Part shown: one piece after another, positions 36,405-45,585 of the stretch | Position numbering within the stretch: the stretch's first letter is position 1 | Layout: each line of letters starts with the position of its first letter | NCBI RefSeq assembly: GCF_000468535.1 | Contig: NZ_AUQY01000005.1 | Coordinates: forward strand, 391,343-455,342 | DNA from: Peptoniphilus mikwangii | Lineage (GTDB): Bacteria > Bacillota > Clostridia > Tissierellales > Peptoniphilaceae | Direction of reading: 5' to 3' | Length of the DNA: 64,000 nucleotides | Notes under the pieces: model-generated | Databases searched by the model: none | What the model saw: the letters and a program-made list of their open reading frames with translations, nothing else | What the model was told of the DNA's origin: nothing | Translations under genes and position numbers: made by a program

Positions 36405-37742
36405 ATGGATAGTGCCGGGCCCACGATAGTGCCTCAAATTTTGTTGATAGGATTTTTAACATTTGTAAATTCATTTTTTGCATCAGCAGAAATGGCGATG
36501 GTATCTTGTAATAAGAACAAGATACAAACTTTAGCAGATGAGGGTAATTCTAAAGCTAGAACTCTTTTAAAAGTAACAAAAGATCAAACGAGATTTTTAT
36601 CTACAATTCAAGTTGGAATTACTTTAGCCGGATTTTTTTCATCGGCATCAGCAGCAACTACAATCTCTAAAGATTTTGGAGAGTTGCTTTCAACATTCAG
36701 CATACCGTATTCATCAACGGCAGCTATTGTAATTGTTACTACAATTTTGTCATTTATAACACTTGTGTTTGGAGAACTTGTTCCAAAACGAATAGCTCTT
36801 CAAAATGCTGAAGTGGTAGCATTAAGATCTGCAGGAGTTATAGGAGTAGTTTCAAAAATAGCATATCCTTTTGTAAAGCTATTATCTTTATTTACAACAC
36901 TTGTATTAAAAATGATTGGCAAGTATTCAGAAGATGTTGAAGAAAAAATATCTGAAGAAGAGCTTAAATCTTATATCAGAGTTTCTCAGGAGCAAGGAGT
37001 AATTAATCATGCCGGAGAAGAAATGATAGTAAAGATAATGGATTTTGATGATAAAATGGCGTATGAAATCATGACACCAAGAACTTCAATATACATGATT
37101 GACTATGAAGAATTTGGAACTTGTAAAATAGATGAAATTTTAGAAAAAGGATTTTCTAGAGTTCCGGTATATAAAGAAAATGCTGACAATATAATTGGAA
37201 TTGTATATATAAAAGACTTATTTGCTGAGTATTCAAAAAATAATTATAAAAAAATAAATATAGATAATTGTATAAAAGAGCCATATTTTGTACCTGAAAC
37301 TAAAAAAGTGGATCAGCTTTTAAAGGAACTTCAGGCTACAAAAAATTATGTTGCCATTTTGATTGATGAATATGGCGGATTTTCAGGAATGGTTACAGTA
37401 GAAGACATAGTTGAAGAAATAGTTGGTGATATAGCTGATGAATATGATAAGGAAGATTTAAAAATAGAAAAAATATCAGAAAATTTATACTTGATAGACG
37501 GAGCCATTGAAATTGATGAAATTAATGAAGTGCTTGGAACCGAATTATATTCTGAGAATCACGAAACACTCTCAGGACTTATGGTTGAGCTTTTAGGATT
37601 TATACCGGAGGATAGTGAAGTCGGACTTAGTATCAATTATAAAGATGAAGTATCACTAAAGGAAATTTCCACAAAAGATAATAGGATAGAAAAAATAGAA
37701 CTTAAAATTTTAAAAAGAGAACAGGATAATAATGAAAATTAA
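36405..37742 (+). CDS. Hemolysin family protein (CNNM/CBS/CorC domains)
   Basis: A 445-residue membrane protein with the YtfL/YhdP-type order: CNNM transmembrane domain (residues 1-195; FFASAEMAMVSCNKNKI), tandem CBS pair (MTPRTSIYMIDYEEF; YVAILIDEYGGFSGMVTVED), and CorC/HlyC C-terminal domain (ETLSGLMVELLGFIPEDSE). Relatives move Mg2+ or affect Na+/Mg2+ balance; the hemolysin name is historical. The ATG at 36405 is preferred because the one at 36390 overlaps the GGAGG. It is the last host gene before the inserted elements. Confidence 0.92.
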   Translation: MDSAGPTIVPQILLIGFLTFVNSFFASAEMAMVSCNKNKIQTLADEGNSKARTLLKVTKDQTRFLSTIQVGITLAGFFSSASAATTISKDFGELLSTFSIPYSSTAAIVIVTTILSFITLVFGELVPKRIALQNAEVVALRSAGVIGVVSKIAYPFVKLLSLFTTLVLKMIGKYSEDVEEKISEEELKSYIRVSQEQGVINHAGEEMIVKIMDFDDKMAYEIMTPRTSIYMIDYEEFGTCKIDEILEKGFSRVPVYKENADNIIGIVYIKDLFAEYSKNNYKKINIDNCIKEPYFVPETKKVDQLLKELQATKNYVAILIDEYGGFSGMVTVEDIVEEIVGDIADEYDKEDLKIEKISENLYLIDGAIEIDEINEVLGTELYSENHETLSGLMVELLGFIPEDSEVGLSINYKDEVSLKEISTKDNRIEKIELKILKREQDNNEN

Positions 37743-37763
37743 AAATATAAGTCTGTTTTAGGA

Positions 37764-37860
37764 GTAATAGAATTAAGAAGAACACTTCATCACTATTTGA
37801 GTGAAAAATGTTTTGCTTAATTCTTTTTTTATTGAAGAATTTGAGCGAAAGGAGGTAATC
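37764..37860 (+). repeat. 97-bp left-end repeat, copy 1 (terminator hairpin plus recombinase RBS)
   Basis: Aligns base for base, without gaps, to 49884-49980 at about 87 of 97 positions by eye. GAATTAAG (37770-37777) pairs with CTTAATTC followed by a T7 run, making a strong terminator. GAAAGGAGG then leads to the recombinase GTG. The hairpin would block read-through from the upstream host gene while the element is integrated. Confidence 0.85.
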
Positions 37861-39702
37861 GTGAGAAATTATGAGAAAATAACCGCCTTGTATGAAAGGC
37901 TAAGCCGAGATGATGAACTACAAGGCGAGAGCAATTCGATCGTCAATCAGAAGAAAATCTTGGAAGAATACGCAAAGAAAAATCATTTGGAGAACATCGT
38001 TCATTTTACCGATGACGGAATCAGCGGGACGCAGTTCGATCGTTCGGGATTTATGGCAATGATGAACGGAGTCAATCAAGGAAATATCGGTTGTATCATC
38101 GTAAAGGATATGAGTAGACTGGGCAGAGATTACCTCAAAGTCGGTCAATGTATGGAGATATTAAGACAAAAGGGAGTAAGACTCATTGCCATAAACGACA
38201 ATGTAGACAGCTTTTACAAAGATGATGATTTCACTCCTTTCCGAAACATTATGAACGAGTGGTATGCGAGAGATACCTCAAGGAAAATCAAGTCCACATT
38301 CAAAGCGAAAGGAGAAAGCGGAAAACACACAGGAAGCAGTCCACCCTATGGCTATATAAAAGACAAGGACGATAAAAATCAGTGGATTATCGATGAAAAA
38401 GCGGCAGAAGTTGTCCGAAGAATATTCCATCTGACAATGGATGGAAAAGGAACCTATGCCATTGCAAGGATATTAGAAGCCGACAAGATAGATATACCCG
38501 CCTATCATCAGCAGAAATTGGGATATGGACTACATCAAAGCAAAGTGTTTGAATATCCGTATCGTTGGTGCAGTTCCACGATTGCAAGTATCTTAAAAAA
38601 GCAAGAGTATTTAGGGCATACAGTCAACTTCAAAACCAGAAAGCATTTCAAAGATAAGAAAAGTAAATATGTATCTGAAGATAACTGGCTCATTTTTGAA
38701 AACACCCACGAGCCAATCATAGACCAAGAAACCTTTGATAATGTGCAGAGAATACGAGGAAATGTCAAACGCTATCCCGATGGTTGGGGCGAATACCACC
38801 CCCTTACAGGACTGATGTATTGTGCCGATTGTGGCAGTAAAATGTATGTTCACAGAACGAGCAACTACAAGAATATCCCCTATTATACTTGTAGTGCCTA
38901 CACAAAAGTACCTTGTGGGACACTTTGTCCCTCCGCTCACAGGATAAAAGCAGAAGTGGTATTAAATCTCATTCAAAGCACCCTACAAGACATTAAGAAA
39001 TGCCTTGATGAAGATAACGAAGCCTTTCTCCATTCCATTCAAAATGAAATGGAAGAAAGCGAAAAAATAGAAATGGAAAAGAAAAGGACAAGGCTCACAG
39101 ATAGTACAAACAGGCTTCAGGAACTGGAACGTTTAATGTGTCGGATATACGAAGATATGATATTGGAGAAGATACCGAATACCCGATATGAAATCTTAAA
39201 TAATCAGTATGAAACAGAGCAAAGAGAACTAAGCAAAGAAATCGATGGGTTGGAAAAATCCATCAAGCGATACGAAAAAGAAACCAACAGAGCCAAAAAG
39301 TTTATCCGGTTGATTGAACGCTATGATAACTTTGATGAACTGACACCGACCATCATCAACGAGTTTGTAGAAAAAATCTTAATACACGAACGAGATCGAA
39401 AAGGCAGTCAAACCGCCAATCAGAAAGTAGAAATCTACTTCAACTTTATCGGAAACTATGAACCGCCGAAAGAAGAATTATCCGAAGAAGAAATGCAGAA
39501 ATTAAGGGAGGAGGAAGAAAAAGAACGGGCAAGAAAAGACAGGCTTCATCAAAACTACTTGAAACGTAAAGCAAACGGCAAGCAAAAAGAATATGAGGAC
39601 AGATATAAGGCAAGGAGAGAAAAGAAAAAACAGGATAAGTTAAAGGTTTTGAAAAGAGCGGGGATACCGGTATGTGAAATGCAGAACATTTTAATTGAAT
39701 AA
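37861..39702 (+). CDS. Large serine recombinase (TnpX/TndX type)
   Basis: A 613-residue site-specific recombinase. Catalytic domain at the N-terminus with nucleophile Ser15 in LYERLSRDDE and the GISGTQFDRSGF and VKDMSRLGRDYLKVG motifs; a recombinase domain follows (PPYGYIKD); then a zinc ribbon (CADCGSKMYVHRTSN ... YTCSAY) and a long coiled-coil (residues 395-500). The GTG at 37861 is chosen for its ideal AAAGGAGG; the frame is open to an ATG at 37801, but that would lie in the terminator repeat. Expected to excise and integrate element 1. Codon use is visibly less AT-biased than in the flanking genes. Confidence 0.94.
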   Translation: MRNYEKITALYERLSRDDELQGESNSIVNQKKILEEYAKKNHLENIVHFTDDGISGTQFDRSGFMAMMNGVNQGNIGCIIVKDMSRLGRDYLKVGQCMEILRQKGVRLIAINDNVDSFYKDDDFTPFRNIMNEWYARDTSRKIKSTFKAKGESGKHTGSSPPYGYIKDKDDKNQWIIDEKAAEVVRRIFHLTMDGKGTYAIARILEADKIDIPAYHQQKLGYGLHQSKVFEYPYRWCSSTIASILKKQEYLGHTVNFKTRKHFKDKKSKYVSEDNWLIFENTHEPIIDQETFDNVQRIRGNVKRYPDGWGEYHPLTGLMYCADCGSKMYVHRTSNYKNIPYYTCSAYTKVPCGTLCPSAHRIKAEVVLNLIQSTLQDIKKCLDEDNEAFLHSIQNEMEESEKIEMEKKRTRLTDSTNRLQELERLMCRIYEDMILEKIPNTRYEILNNQYETEQRELSKEIDGLEKSIKRYEKETNRAKKFIRLIERYDNFDELTPTIINEFVEKILIHERDRKGSQTANQKVEIYFNFIGNYEPPKEELSEEEMQKLREEEEKERARKDRLHQNYLKRKANGKQKEYEDRYKARREKKKQDKLKVLKRAGIPVCEMQNILIE

Positions 39703-39713
39703 TATATCTCAGG

Positions 39714-39800
39714 AGTCAATGAATAAAAAAATAAAATATTCATTGACTTTTATGTTTGCTGGTGCTATGATATTTATGAATAAAAAACGGAAAATTCATA
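39714..39800 (+). promoter_or_regulatory. Terminator-like inverted repeat, promoter and operator before tetR
   Basis: AGTCAATGAAT (39714-39724) and ATTCATTGACT (39738-39748) form an 11-bp perfect stem that can end the recombinase message. Its right arm supplies the -35 TTGACT (39743-39748); a 17-base spacer leads to TATGAT (39766-39771). Just downstream, TATGAAT (39775-39781) and ATTCATA (39794-39800) form a second dyad sharing the same half-site word, well placed for repression by the TetR protein. Confidence 0.6.
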
Positions 39801-39829
39801 GATGCATTTATAATATTTGGAGGCTTAAA

Positions 39830-40426
39830 ATGGCAAAAGCATTTACAGAAGAAGAGAAGATTAAAATAAAAGAAGATATTATGGAAACAGCTCTTGATTT
39901 GTTTCATGAAAAAGGGAAAAAATCCCTTAGTATTTCAGAACTGACAAAAAGAGTAGGGATAGCTCAAGGAAGCTTCTATAATTTTTGGAAGGACAAAGAA
40001 TCTCTCATTATTGATTTAATGGCATATAGATCCATACAGAAATTGAATGACATAGAAAAAGAATTCTCAAATTCATTAACAAATCCTAAAAAATTTCTTT
40101 CAGATGTGATTTATAAGTATGCCATAGATATTATCCTGAAGATTAAAACGCAGCCTATTTATCAAGAGGCATTTAAAATATTTGCAAGTCAAGATTCAAA
40201 GAAAGTAAACAGAGTAGAAAATCTTTATGGAGATTTTGTAGATAGGTTAATAGACTATTGGTACAAAAATAATGCAGTAAAAACTGTGGACAAGCAAGGA
40301 TTATCCAATGCTTTTGTTGGTAGTTTTGTTCTATGTTCAAATTATATTCATTTCAATGAAGATACATTTGAGGAAGTACTACATATCTACATAGAGAGTA
40401 TTGTTAGCAGGTATGTAGAAATATAG
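39830..40426 (+). CDS. TetR/AcrR-family regulator
   Basis: A 198-residue repressor with an N-terminal helix-turn-helix (LSISELTKRVGIAQGSFYNF, about residues 32-51) and a divergent ligand domain. The ATG at 39830 follows TTGGAGG; the longer open frame starts inside the promoter. It lies 19 bases upstream of the dikinase gene and in the same direction, so it probably controls itself, the dikinase and the MATE pump in response to a drug-like ligand. Confidence 0.9.
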   Translation: MAKAFTEEEKIKIKEDIMETALDLFHEKGKKSLSISELTKRVGIAQGSFYNFWKDKESLIIDLMAYRSIQKLNDIEKEFSNSLTNPKKFLSDVIYKYAIDIILKIKTQPIYQEAFKIFASQDSKKVNRVENLYGDFVDRLIDYWYKNNAVKTVDKQGLSNAFVGSFVLCSNYIHFNEDTFEEVLHIYIESIVSRYVEI

Positions 40427-40445
40427 TTTAAAAAGGGAGAACATT

Positions 40446-42926
40446 ATGATACTGAATTTTGATGAGATAAAAAAGGAAGATGTGTTAATTGCAGGAGGGA
40501 AAGGTGCCAATCTTGGGGAAATGACCTCTGCAAAAATAAATGTTCCAAGAGGATTTGTAATTACAGCAGATGACTATAGAGATTTTTTAAAGGAAAACAG
40601 CATTGATATTTTTATTGAAAATGAAATTAAAAAATCAGGGAATGATGAAAAAGTTCTATTAAATGTAGCTGATGATTTTAGAACAAAGATAAAGTCCGGT
40701 AAATTTCCTACACTACTTGAGAATGCAATAAGAGAAAAATATTTTAATCTTGGAGATAATGTAAGAGTTGCTGTGCGTTCATCTGCAACAGCAGAAGATT
40801 TGCCGGATGCAAGTTTTGCAGGGCAACAGGAAACTTATTTAAATGTACGAGGCTTAGATGATGTATTAGAACAGGTGCGTAGTTGTTACGCTTCTTTATG
40901 GGGTAACAGAGCTGTGAGCTATAGATTACATCAAGGTTATGGCCAAAGCTCCGTTTCGATTGCTGTTATTATTCAGGAAATGGTAGAAAGCGAAAAAGCA
41001 GGTGTTTTGTTTACTGTGAATCCGGTAAGCAAAAAAGAAAATGAGATGCAAATCAATGCGAGTTATGGTTTAGGAGAGAGTGTTGTAAGCGGAAGAGTTA
41101 CAGCAGACAGCTATATTGTTGACAAAAATGGAGAAATTATTGAAGTAGCTATTGGAAGCAAGGAAACACAGATTATATATGGAGAGAAAAACACGGTAGA
41201 GGTGAAGGTAGATGACAATGATCGAAAAAAACGAGCATTAAATGATACGGAAATATCAGAGCTAATAAAGTCTGGTTTGAAAATTGAAAAGCATTATAAA
41301 ATGCCAATGGATATTGAGTGGGCAATTAAAGATGATGAAGTATATATTTTACAGGCAAGAGCTATTACTACTTTGAAAAGTTCTATCAATCACATATCTG
41401 AAGATAATTTAGTACAAAAATATACAAAGGGTAAAAAAATCAATAGAAGTACACGAGAAGTGATGTCATTTTTTTTAGAAAAAATGCCTTTTGCACATAG
41501 AGCGCTTGACTTCGACTATCTGGCAGCAATAAATGATCAGAAAGTTAATATTTTATTAGAAGGCGGAATTGTTTTACCAAGAAATCCAATTATAGATGAT
41601 GATGGAATACAAACTTTTTCTGACGCAGGTAAGCGAATCAATAAAAATATATTTAAGTTTTTTAAGATTTTAAAAAATATGAAAGATTTTAATGGTTGCT
41701 ATCATAAGTGCAAAGATTTTATGAAAATATATGAGTCTAAAATAGAAAAAATTAAGCATTTAAATTTTGAAAACATGACATTAGAAGAAAACAAAAATTT
41801 TATGGAAGATAGCTACATTCTTTTACAAAAATTGGCTTATGACAGATTCAAATACGCTTTATTCCCATCTGTTTTAAACGATAAAAAATTCACTAAAATA
41901 ATCAAAAAAGCAAATGCTAATTATTCATCATTTGATTTTTATTGGAATTTGGATAACAAAACATCAGCAGTTACAAATGATATTTATAAAATGGCTTGTG
42001 AGATAAGAAAAAATGAATCTTTAAAAAGAGCTATTATATCCGGAGAAAGTTATAAAGAATTATATGAAAATTATGATGACTTTAGAGATATAACAGATAA
42101 GTTTATGCGAGATAACGGATTTAAATCTGATTATAATTGCTATTGTTTATCTGCAAAAACATTTATTGAAGATCCTGATAGGCTAATAAATATATTAAGA
42201 CCTATATTAAATACGGATGAAAATAGTGATGAGATTAAGCAAGGGAAAGATTTTTCCAAGTTAATGATAAGGCTAAAAGAAATTTATGGAAACAAGTATC
42301 AAGATATAGAAAAACAAATAGAATATTTCAGATATTTTCATGTGGTTCGTGAAGAAAGCCAATATATCTGGGAAACCTTATTTTATTATGTAAGACAATG
42401 TGTCAAAAGAATAAACTACATTCTTCTTGGCAGTGAAGATTATGAAGTTGGGATTGCAAATCTGTTTCATAAAGAACTTTTGGAGGTGATGAATAGGGGC
42501 AGCTTAAATGAATCGGATAAGGAAAAAATAAATAGGAGAAATGAAAAATTTCCTTTAGCAATAAAAGTATGGGATGCATCAAAATTGTTAATTTTTGAAA
42601 CAAATGGTGATGTCCTAAAGGGGGTAAGTGGAAGTGCCGGTATTACAGCCGGAAAAGTGTGCATAATAAATAGTCCGAAAGAATTTTATAAGATGCAAAA
42701 AGGCGATATTTTAGTTTGCCATCTCACTGATCCGGAGTGGACACCGTTATTTAAGCTGGCAAGTGCAGTTGTGGCTGATACGGGAGCGGCATTAAGCCAT
42801 GCTGCAATTGTTGCAAGGGAGTTTAATATTCCGGCAGTGCTTGGCGTGGGCTTTGCAACTACAAAATATAAAGATGGGGATATGATTCAAGTAGACGGTA
42901 ATAAAGGTGTAGTTAGAGGTTTGTAG
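40446..42926 (+). CDS. PEP synthase-like dikinase with rifampin-phosphotransferase architecture
   Basis: An 826-residue protein. Residues 1-310: PPDK/PEP-synthase ATP-grasp (IAGGKGANLGEM, VAVRSSATAEDLPDASFAGQ, FTVNPVSK, INASYGLGESVVSGRV, DIEWAIKDDEVYILQAR). Residues 320-720: a helical middle domain. Residues 740-826: phosphohistidine domain with His785 in GAALSHAAIVARE. The PEP/pyruvate TIM barrel of true PEP synthase is absent, so the order matches rifampin phosphotransferase (RPH), which transfers ATP's beta-phosphate to an antibiotic. The middle domain is divergent and lacks a recognisable GEID-type motif near residue 565. Substrate unproven. MATE follows after 1 base. Confidence 0.8.
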   Translation: MILNFDEIKKEDVLIAGGKGANLGEMTSAKINVPRGFVITADDYRDFLKENSIDIFIENEIKKSGNDEKVLLNVADDFRTKIKSGKFPTLLENAIREKYFNLGDNVRVAVRSSATAEDLPDASFAGQQETYLNVRGLDDVLEQVRSCYASLWGNRAVSYRLHQGYGQSSVSIAVIIQEMVESEKAGVLFTVNPVSKKENEMQINASYGLGESVVSGRVTADSYIVDKNGEIIEVAIGSKETQIIYGEKNTVEVKVDDNDRKKRALNDTEISELIKSGLKIEKHYKMPMDIEWAIKDDEVYILQARAITTLKSSINHISEDNLVQKYTKGKKINRSTREVMSFFLEKMPFAHRALDFDYLAAINDQKVNILLEGGIVLPRNPIIDDDGIQTFSDAGKRINKNIFKFFKILKNMKDFNGCYHKCKDFMKIYESKIEKIKHLNFENMTLEENKNFMEDSYILLQKLAYDRFKYALFPSVLNDKKFTKIIKKANANYSSFDFYWNLDNKTSAVTNDIYKMACEIRKNESLKRAIISGESYKELYENYDDFRDITDKFMRDNGFKSDYNCYCLSAKTFIEDPDRLINILRPILNTDENSDEIKQGKDFSKLMIRLKEIYGNKYQDIEKQIEYFRYFHVVREESQYIWETLFYYVRQCVKRINYILLGSEDYEVGIANLFHKELLEVMNRGSLNESDKEKINRRNEKFPLAIKVWDASKLLIFETNGDVLKGVSGSAGITAGKVCIINSPKEFYKMQKGDILVCHLTDPEWTPLFKLASAVVADTGAALSHAAIVAREFNIPAVLGVGFATTKYKDGDMIQVDGNKGVVRGL

Positions 42927-42927
42927 C

Positions 42928-44304
42928 ATGAACTCAAGTAATAATAAAAAAGAATTTAGAAGAAAAGCTATTTTAAACGATGCTCTTCTACCATTATTAG
43001 TGAAAACTTCTATTCCTACCATTATAGGTATGCTCGTCATGGTAATTTATAATCTGACTGATACATTTTTTGTCGGTATTTTAAATAATAAATCCATGAC
43101 AGCTGCTATCGGTATTGTGTTTAGCTTTATGAGTTTTATTCAAGCTATTGGATTTTGGTTTGGGTATGGAAGTGGAAACATAATGTCAAAAAAGATTGGA
43201 GAAAATGAAGAAAAGGAAGCAGAAATTATATCGTCTATTGGAATTCTCTTTGCTATTGTCATTGGTATTTTAATAGCTATTTTATCATGGTTTTTTGTTT
43301 TACCGCTGTCAAAATTTATAGGTGGAAGTGCTTCTGAAAACTTGTTGAATTTCACAGTAGAGTATCTAAAGGTAATTATTATCAGCATTCCGTTTGGTCT
43401 TTATTCTATTACGCTTTACAATCAATTAAGACTTTGTGGGAATGTGAAAGATGGAATGATAGGATTATTGATAGGAATGGTTGTCAATATGGTTCTGGAT
43501 CCTGTATTGATGTTTGGGTTTAAATTCGGCTTTATTGGAGCCGGATATGCAACATTGATAGGACAAATTACAGGCTGCATCGTATTAACGAATTTATCAG
43601 AAAAAAATGGAAATATTGCTGTTGACTTAAAAAAAGCAAGGATAAATAAAGATAGAGTATATCATATTTTGGCAGGAGGAATGCCTAATTTTTCAAGACA
43701 ATCTATTACAAGTATCGCTTTAATTTTACTGAATGTTGTAGCCGCAAAATACGGTGATGGTGTTATAGCAGCATTAACAATAAGCTCAAGGATATTAGCA
43801 TTAGCATATATGATAATGATAGGCTGGGGTCAGGGTTTTCAACCTATCTGTGCGATGAATTACGGGGCAAAGCAATATGATAGAGTCAAAAAGGCTTTTA
43901 AATTTGCAGTAATAGGAGGTACTTTATTTTTAATTATAGCGGCTATTTTGTTATATGTTTTTTCTGAACCACTTATTAAAACAATGTCAAATGATAATGA
44001 AGTTATTTTAGTCGGTGCAGAGATACTGCGTATGCAATGTATTACAATGCCACTTTTAGGATACTTTGCGATTAGTAGTATGCTAATGCAAAATATTGGA
44101 CAATATTTTTGGGCATCAATAATTTCAATTTCACGACAAGGAATATTTTATATTCCGTTATTATATATTTTATCAAATATCTTTGGGCAATTTGGAATAT
44201 ATTTGTTTCAACCAGTGGCAGATGTTTTGTCATTTGGTTTAGCTGTTATCGTAGTTAGGAAAATAAAATTTGCTAATGATAAATGCAAAAAAGATGGCAT
44301 TTAA
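42928..44304 (+). CDS. MATE-family efflux transporter
   Basis: A 458-residue transporter with twelve hydrophobic helices in two homologous halves. MVIYNLTDTFFVGIL in helix 1 region, WFGYGSGNIMSKKIGE, and the second-half GWGQGFQPICAMNYGAKQYD are typical of NorM/DinF-like MATE pumps that export cationic drugs with Na+ or H+. It starts 1 base after the dikinase stop codon, so the two are cotranslated. Confidence 0.93.
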   Translation: MNSSNNKKEFRRKAILNDALLPLLVKTSIPTIIGMLVMVIYNLTDTFFVGILNNKSMTAAIGIVFSFMSFIQAIGFWFGYGSGNIMSKKIGENEEKEAEIISSIGILFAIVIGILIAILSWFFVLPLSKFIGGSASENLLNFTVEYLKVIIISIPFGLYSITLYNQLRLCGNVKDGMIGLLIGMVVNMVLDPVLMFGFKFGFIGAGYATLIGQITGCIVLTNLSEKNGNIAVDLKKARINKDRVYHILAGGMPNFSRQSITSIALILLNVVAAKYGDGVIAALTISSRILALAYMIMIGWGQGFQPICAMNYGAKQYDRVKKAFKFAVIGGTLFLIIAAILLYVFSEPLIKTMSNDNEVILVGAEILRMQCITMPLLGYFAISSMLMQNIGQYFWASIISISRQGIFYIPLLYILSNIFGQFGIYLFQPVADVLSFGLAVIVVRKIKFANDKCKKDGI

Positions 44305-44587
44305 AGTTTATAAAAGATTTATTCAGGAGGAAAAAATATGTAGCTAAGTAGTGGAGGGATAAATAATGGAAACACTAAATTCTGTTATTCACATAAGATA
44401 TATTTATCCTTTTTTATGTTTGTAATTGCTTACACATAGCAATATCATTTTATCAAAACCAACAAAGTAGAAAATCATATAAAGTATTAGTTTTTAACCT
44501 AAGAGGACATTTTACGCCAAAGTGTAGAAGTCCTCCTTTTTTGTTCTCAAAAAGCAAAATCAGAGAACAGAAAAGGAGGAATACTGG
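44305..44587 (+). other. Gap with a micro-ORF and a terminator
   Basis: After the MATE gene there is an AGGAGG followed by ATG-TAG, then a GGAGGG with an ATG at 44366 that opens only 19 codons (to 44425); this looks like the start of a deleted gene. A terminator follows: GAGGAC and GTCCTC arms at 44503-44536 with T residues to 44542, ending the TetR-dikinase-MATE unit. Confidence 0.55.
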
Positions 44588-45010
44588 GTGGATAAAGATA
44601 AAAGAGAATATTTCATTTATGTCAAAGGAAAAGCTGTACCTGTCAGTGAAGAAGTATATAAAGCCTACTGGAAGATAACAGAGCATGAAAAATATCTTCA
44701 GAGAAAGGATTGGAAGTATGACGTGATTCCATTTTCAGCAATGGATTATGACGGACACTTTGTAGATAACATCATAGATGAAAGAGTAGACTTAGAAAAA
44801 ATTGTAGAGGTCAAAATGCAGATTGAAGAATTAAACAAGGCATGAGCTACACTCACAAAAAAAGAAAGAGAGCTGATAAAAGCCATTTTCTACAAAGAAG
44901 AAAGTCTAAGGTCGATTGGCAAAAAAGAAAAAGTAAGCTATCAAGCAATCGGAAAAAGGAGGGATAAGATTTTAGAAAAACTAAGAAAACTTTTAGAAGA
45001 TAAATTCTAA
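44588..45010 (+). pseudogene. Sigma-70-region-4-like regulator broken by an in-frame TGA
   Basis: The GTG at 44588 (AAAGGAGG upstream) opens 85 codons, then a TGA at 44843-44845, after which the same frame continues for 54 more codons to TAA at 45008-45010. The second part, starting ATLTKKERELIKAIFYKEES and including YQAIGKRRDKILEKLRKLL, is a sigma-70 region 4 helix-turn-helix. The whole matches the 140-residue sigma-like genes of conjugative elements. A single change (for example TTA to TGA) would explain the break. Confidence 0.85.
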
Positions 45011-45096
45011 AGAGATGGGAAAGGTTAAGTATCTAAAAAAGGTGCTTAGCCTTTCTTTATTTGGAATGCAACAATATTGAAACGGAGGAATGAAAA

Positions 45097-45471
45097 ATGA
45101 AAGAGTTAGAAAAAGCGATTGATCAATTAAAAAAAGAAAACGACAGAATAGAAAAGGCACAGAACAGAGCGAAGTTACTCAATCAAAAGATAAACAAACT
45201 TAAAAGGAATGCTGAAACAAAAAGAAAGGTACAAAAAGGTGGAGTATTTGAAGCCTTTGAAAGAGAAATTACAGGTAGGCAAGAAGATACAAATAACGAT
45301 TTAATCTATGCCTTTTTAGATTATGTACTTTCTGATAATCAAAATAGAGAAAAGCTAAAAGAGCTTACAGAAATTCATTTAAGAGAAAAAGAAATCTCAT
45401 TAGAAGAAAATCAAAATATTGAAGAAGAAAACGTAAATGATGATTTTGAAGAACCGGAAGATGAAGAATAA
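45097..45471 (+). CDS. DUF3847-like mobilization accessory protein
   Basis: A 124-residue protein with a long N-terminal coiled coil (LEKAIDQLKKENDRIEKAQ) and a GGVFEAFEREITG motif, ending in a very acidic tail. This is the layout of DUF3847 proteins that sit just before MobA/MobL relaxases in Firmicute elements. The RBS is AACGGAGG. The role in mobilization is inferred from position. Confidence 0.75.
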   Translation: MKELEKAIDQLKKENDRIEKAQNRAKLLNQKINKLKRNAETKRKVQKGGVFEAFEREITGRQEDTNNDLIYAFLDYVLSDNQNREKLKELTEIHLREKEISLEENQNIEEENVNDDFEEPEDEE

Positions 45472-45504
45472 GAAAAGACAAAAATGTATTAGGGATTGAG
45501 ATGG

Positions 45505-45541
45505 AGCAAAGTGAGAAACATTTTAACACTTTGCTTTTTTT
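45505..45541 (+). terminator. Terminator after the DUF3847-like gene
   Basis: GCAAAGTG (45506-45513) pairs with CACTTTGC (45527-45534), followed by seven T. Confidence 0.82.
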
Positions 45542-45585
45542 GTGGATTTGAAAATCTACAAAAAGCAAAGTTCACAGGGGTCTAA

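Noticed and set aside
40446-42926. Genuine phosphoenolpyruvate synthase (ppsA)
   Set aside because: The C-terminal PEP/pyruvate-binding barrel is missing, the His domain is at the very end, and the gene lies in a drug-resistance-like cassette.
44843-44845. TGA recoding (selenocysteine or Trp) in the sigma-like gene
   Set aside because: No SECIS-like hairpin is obvious directly after it, TGA ends several other genes in the window, and the position does not correspond to a Cys or Trp expected in this family.
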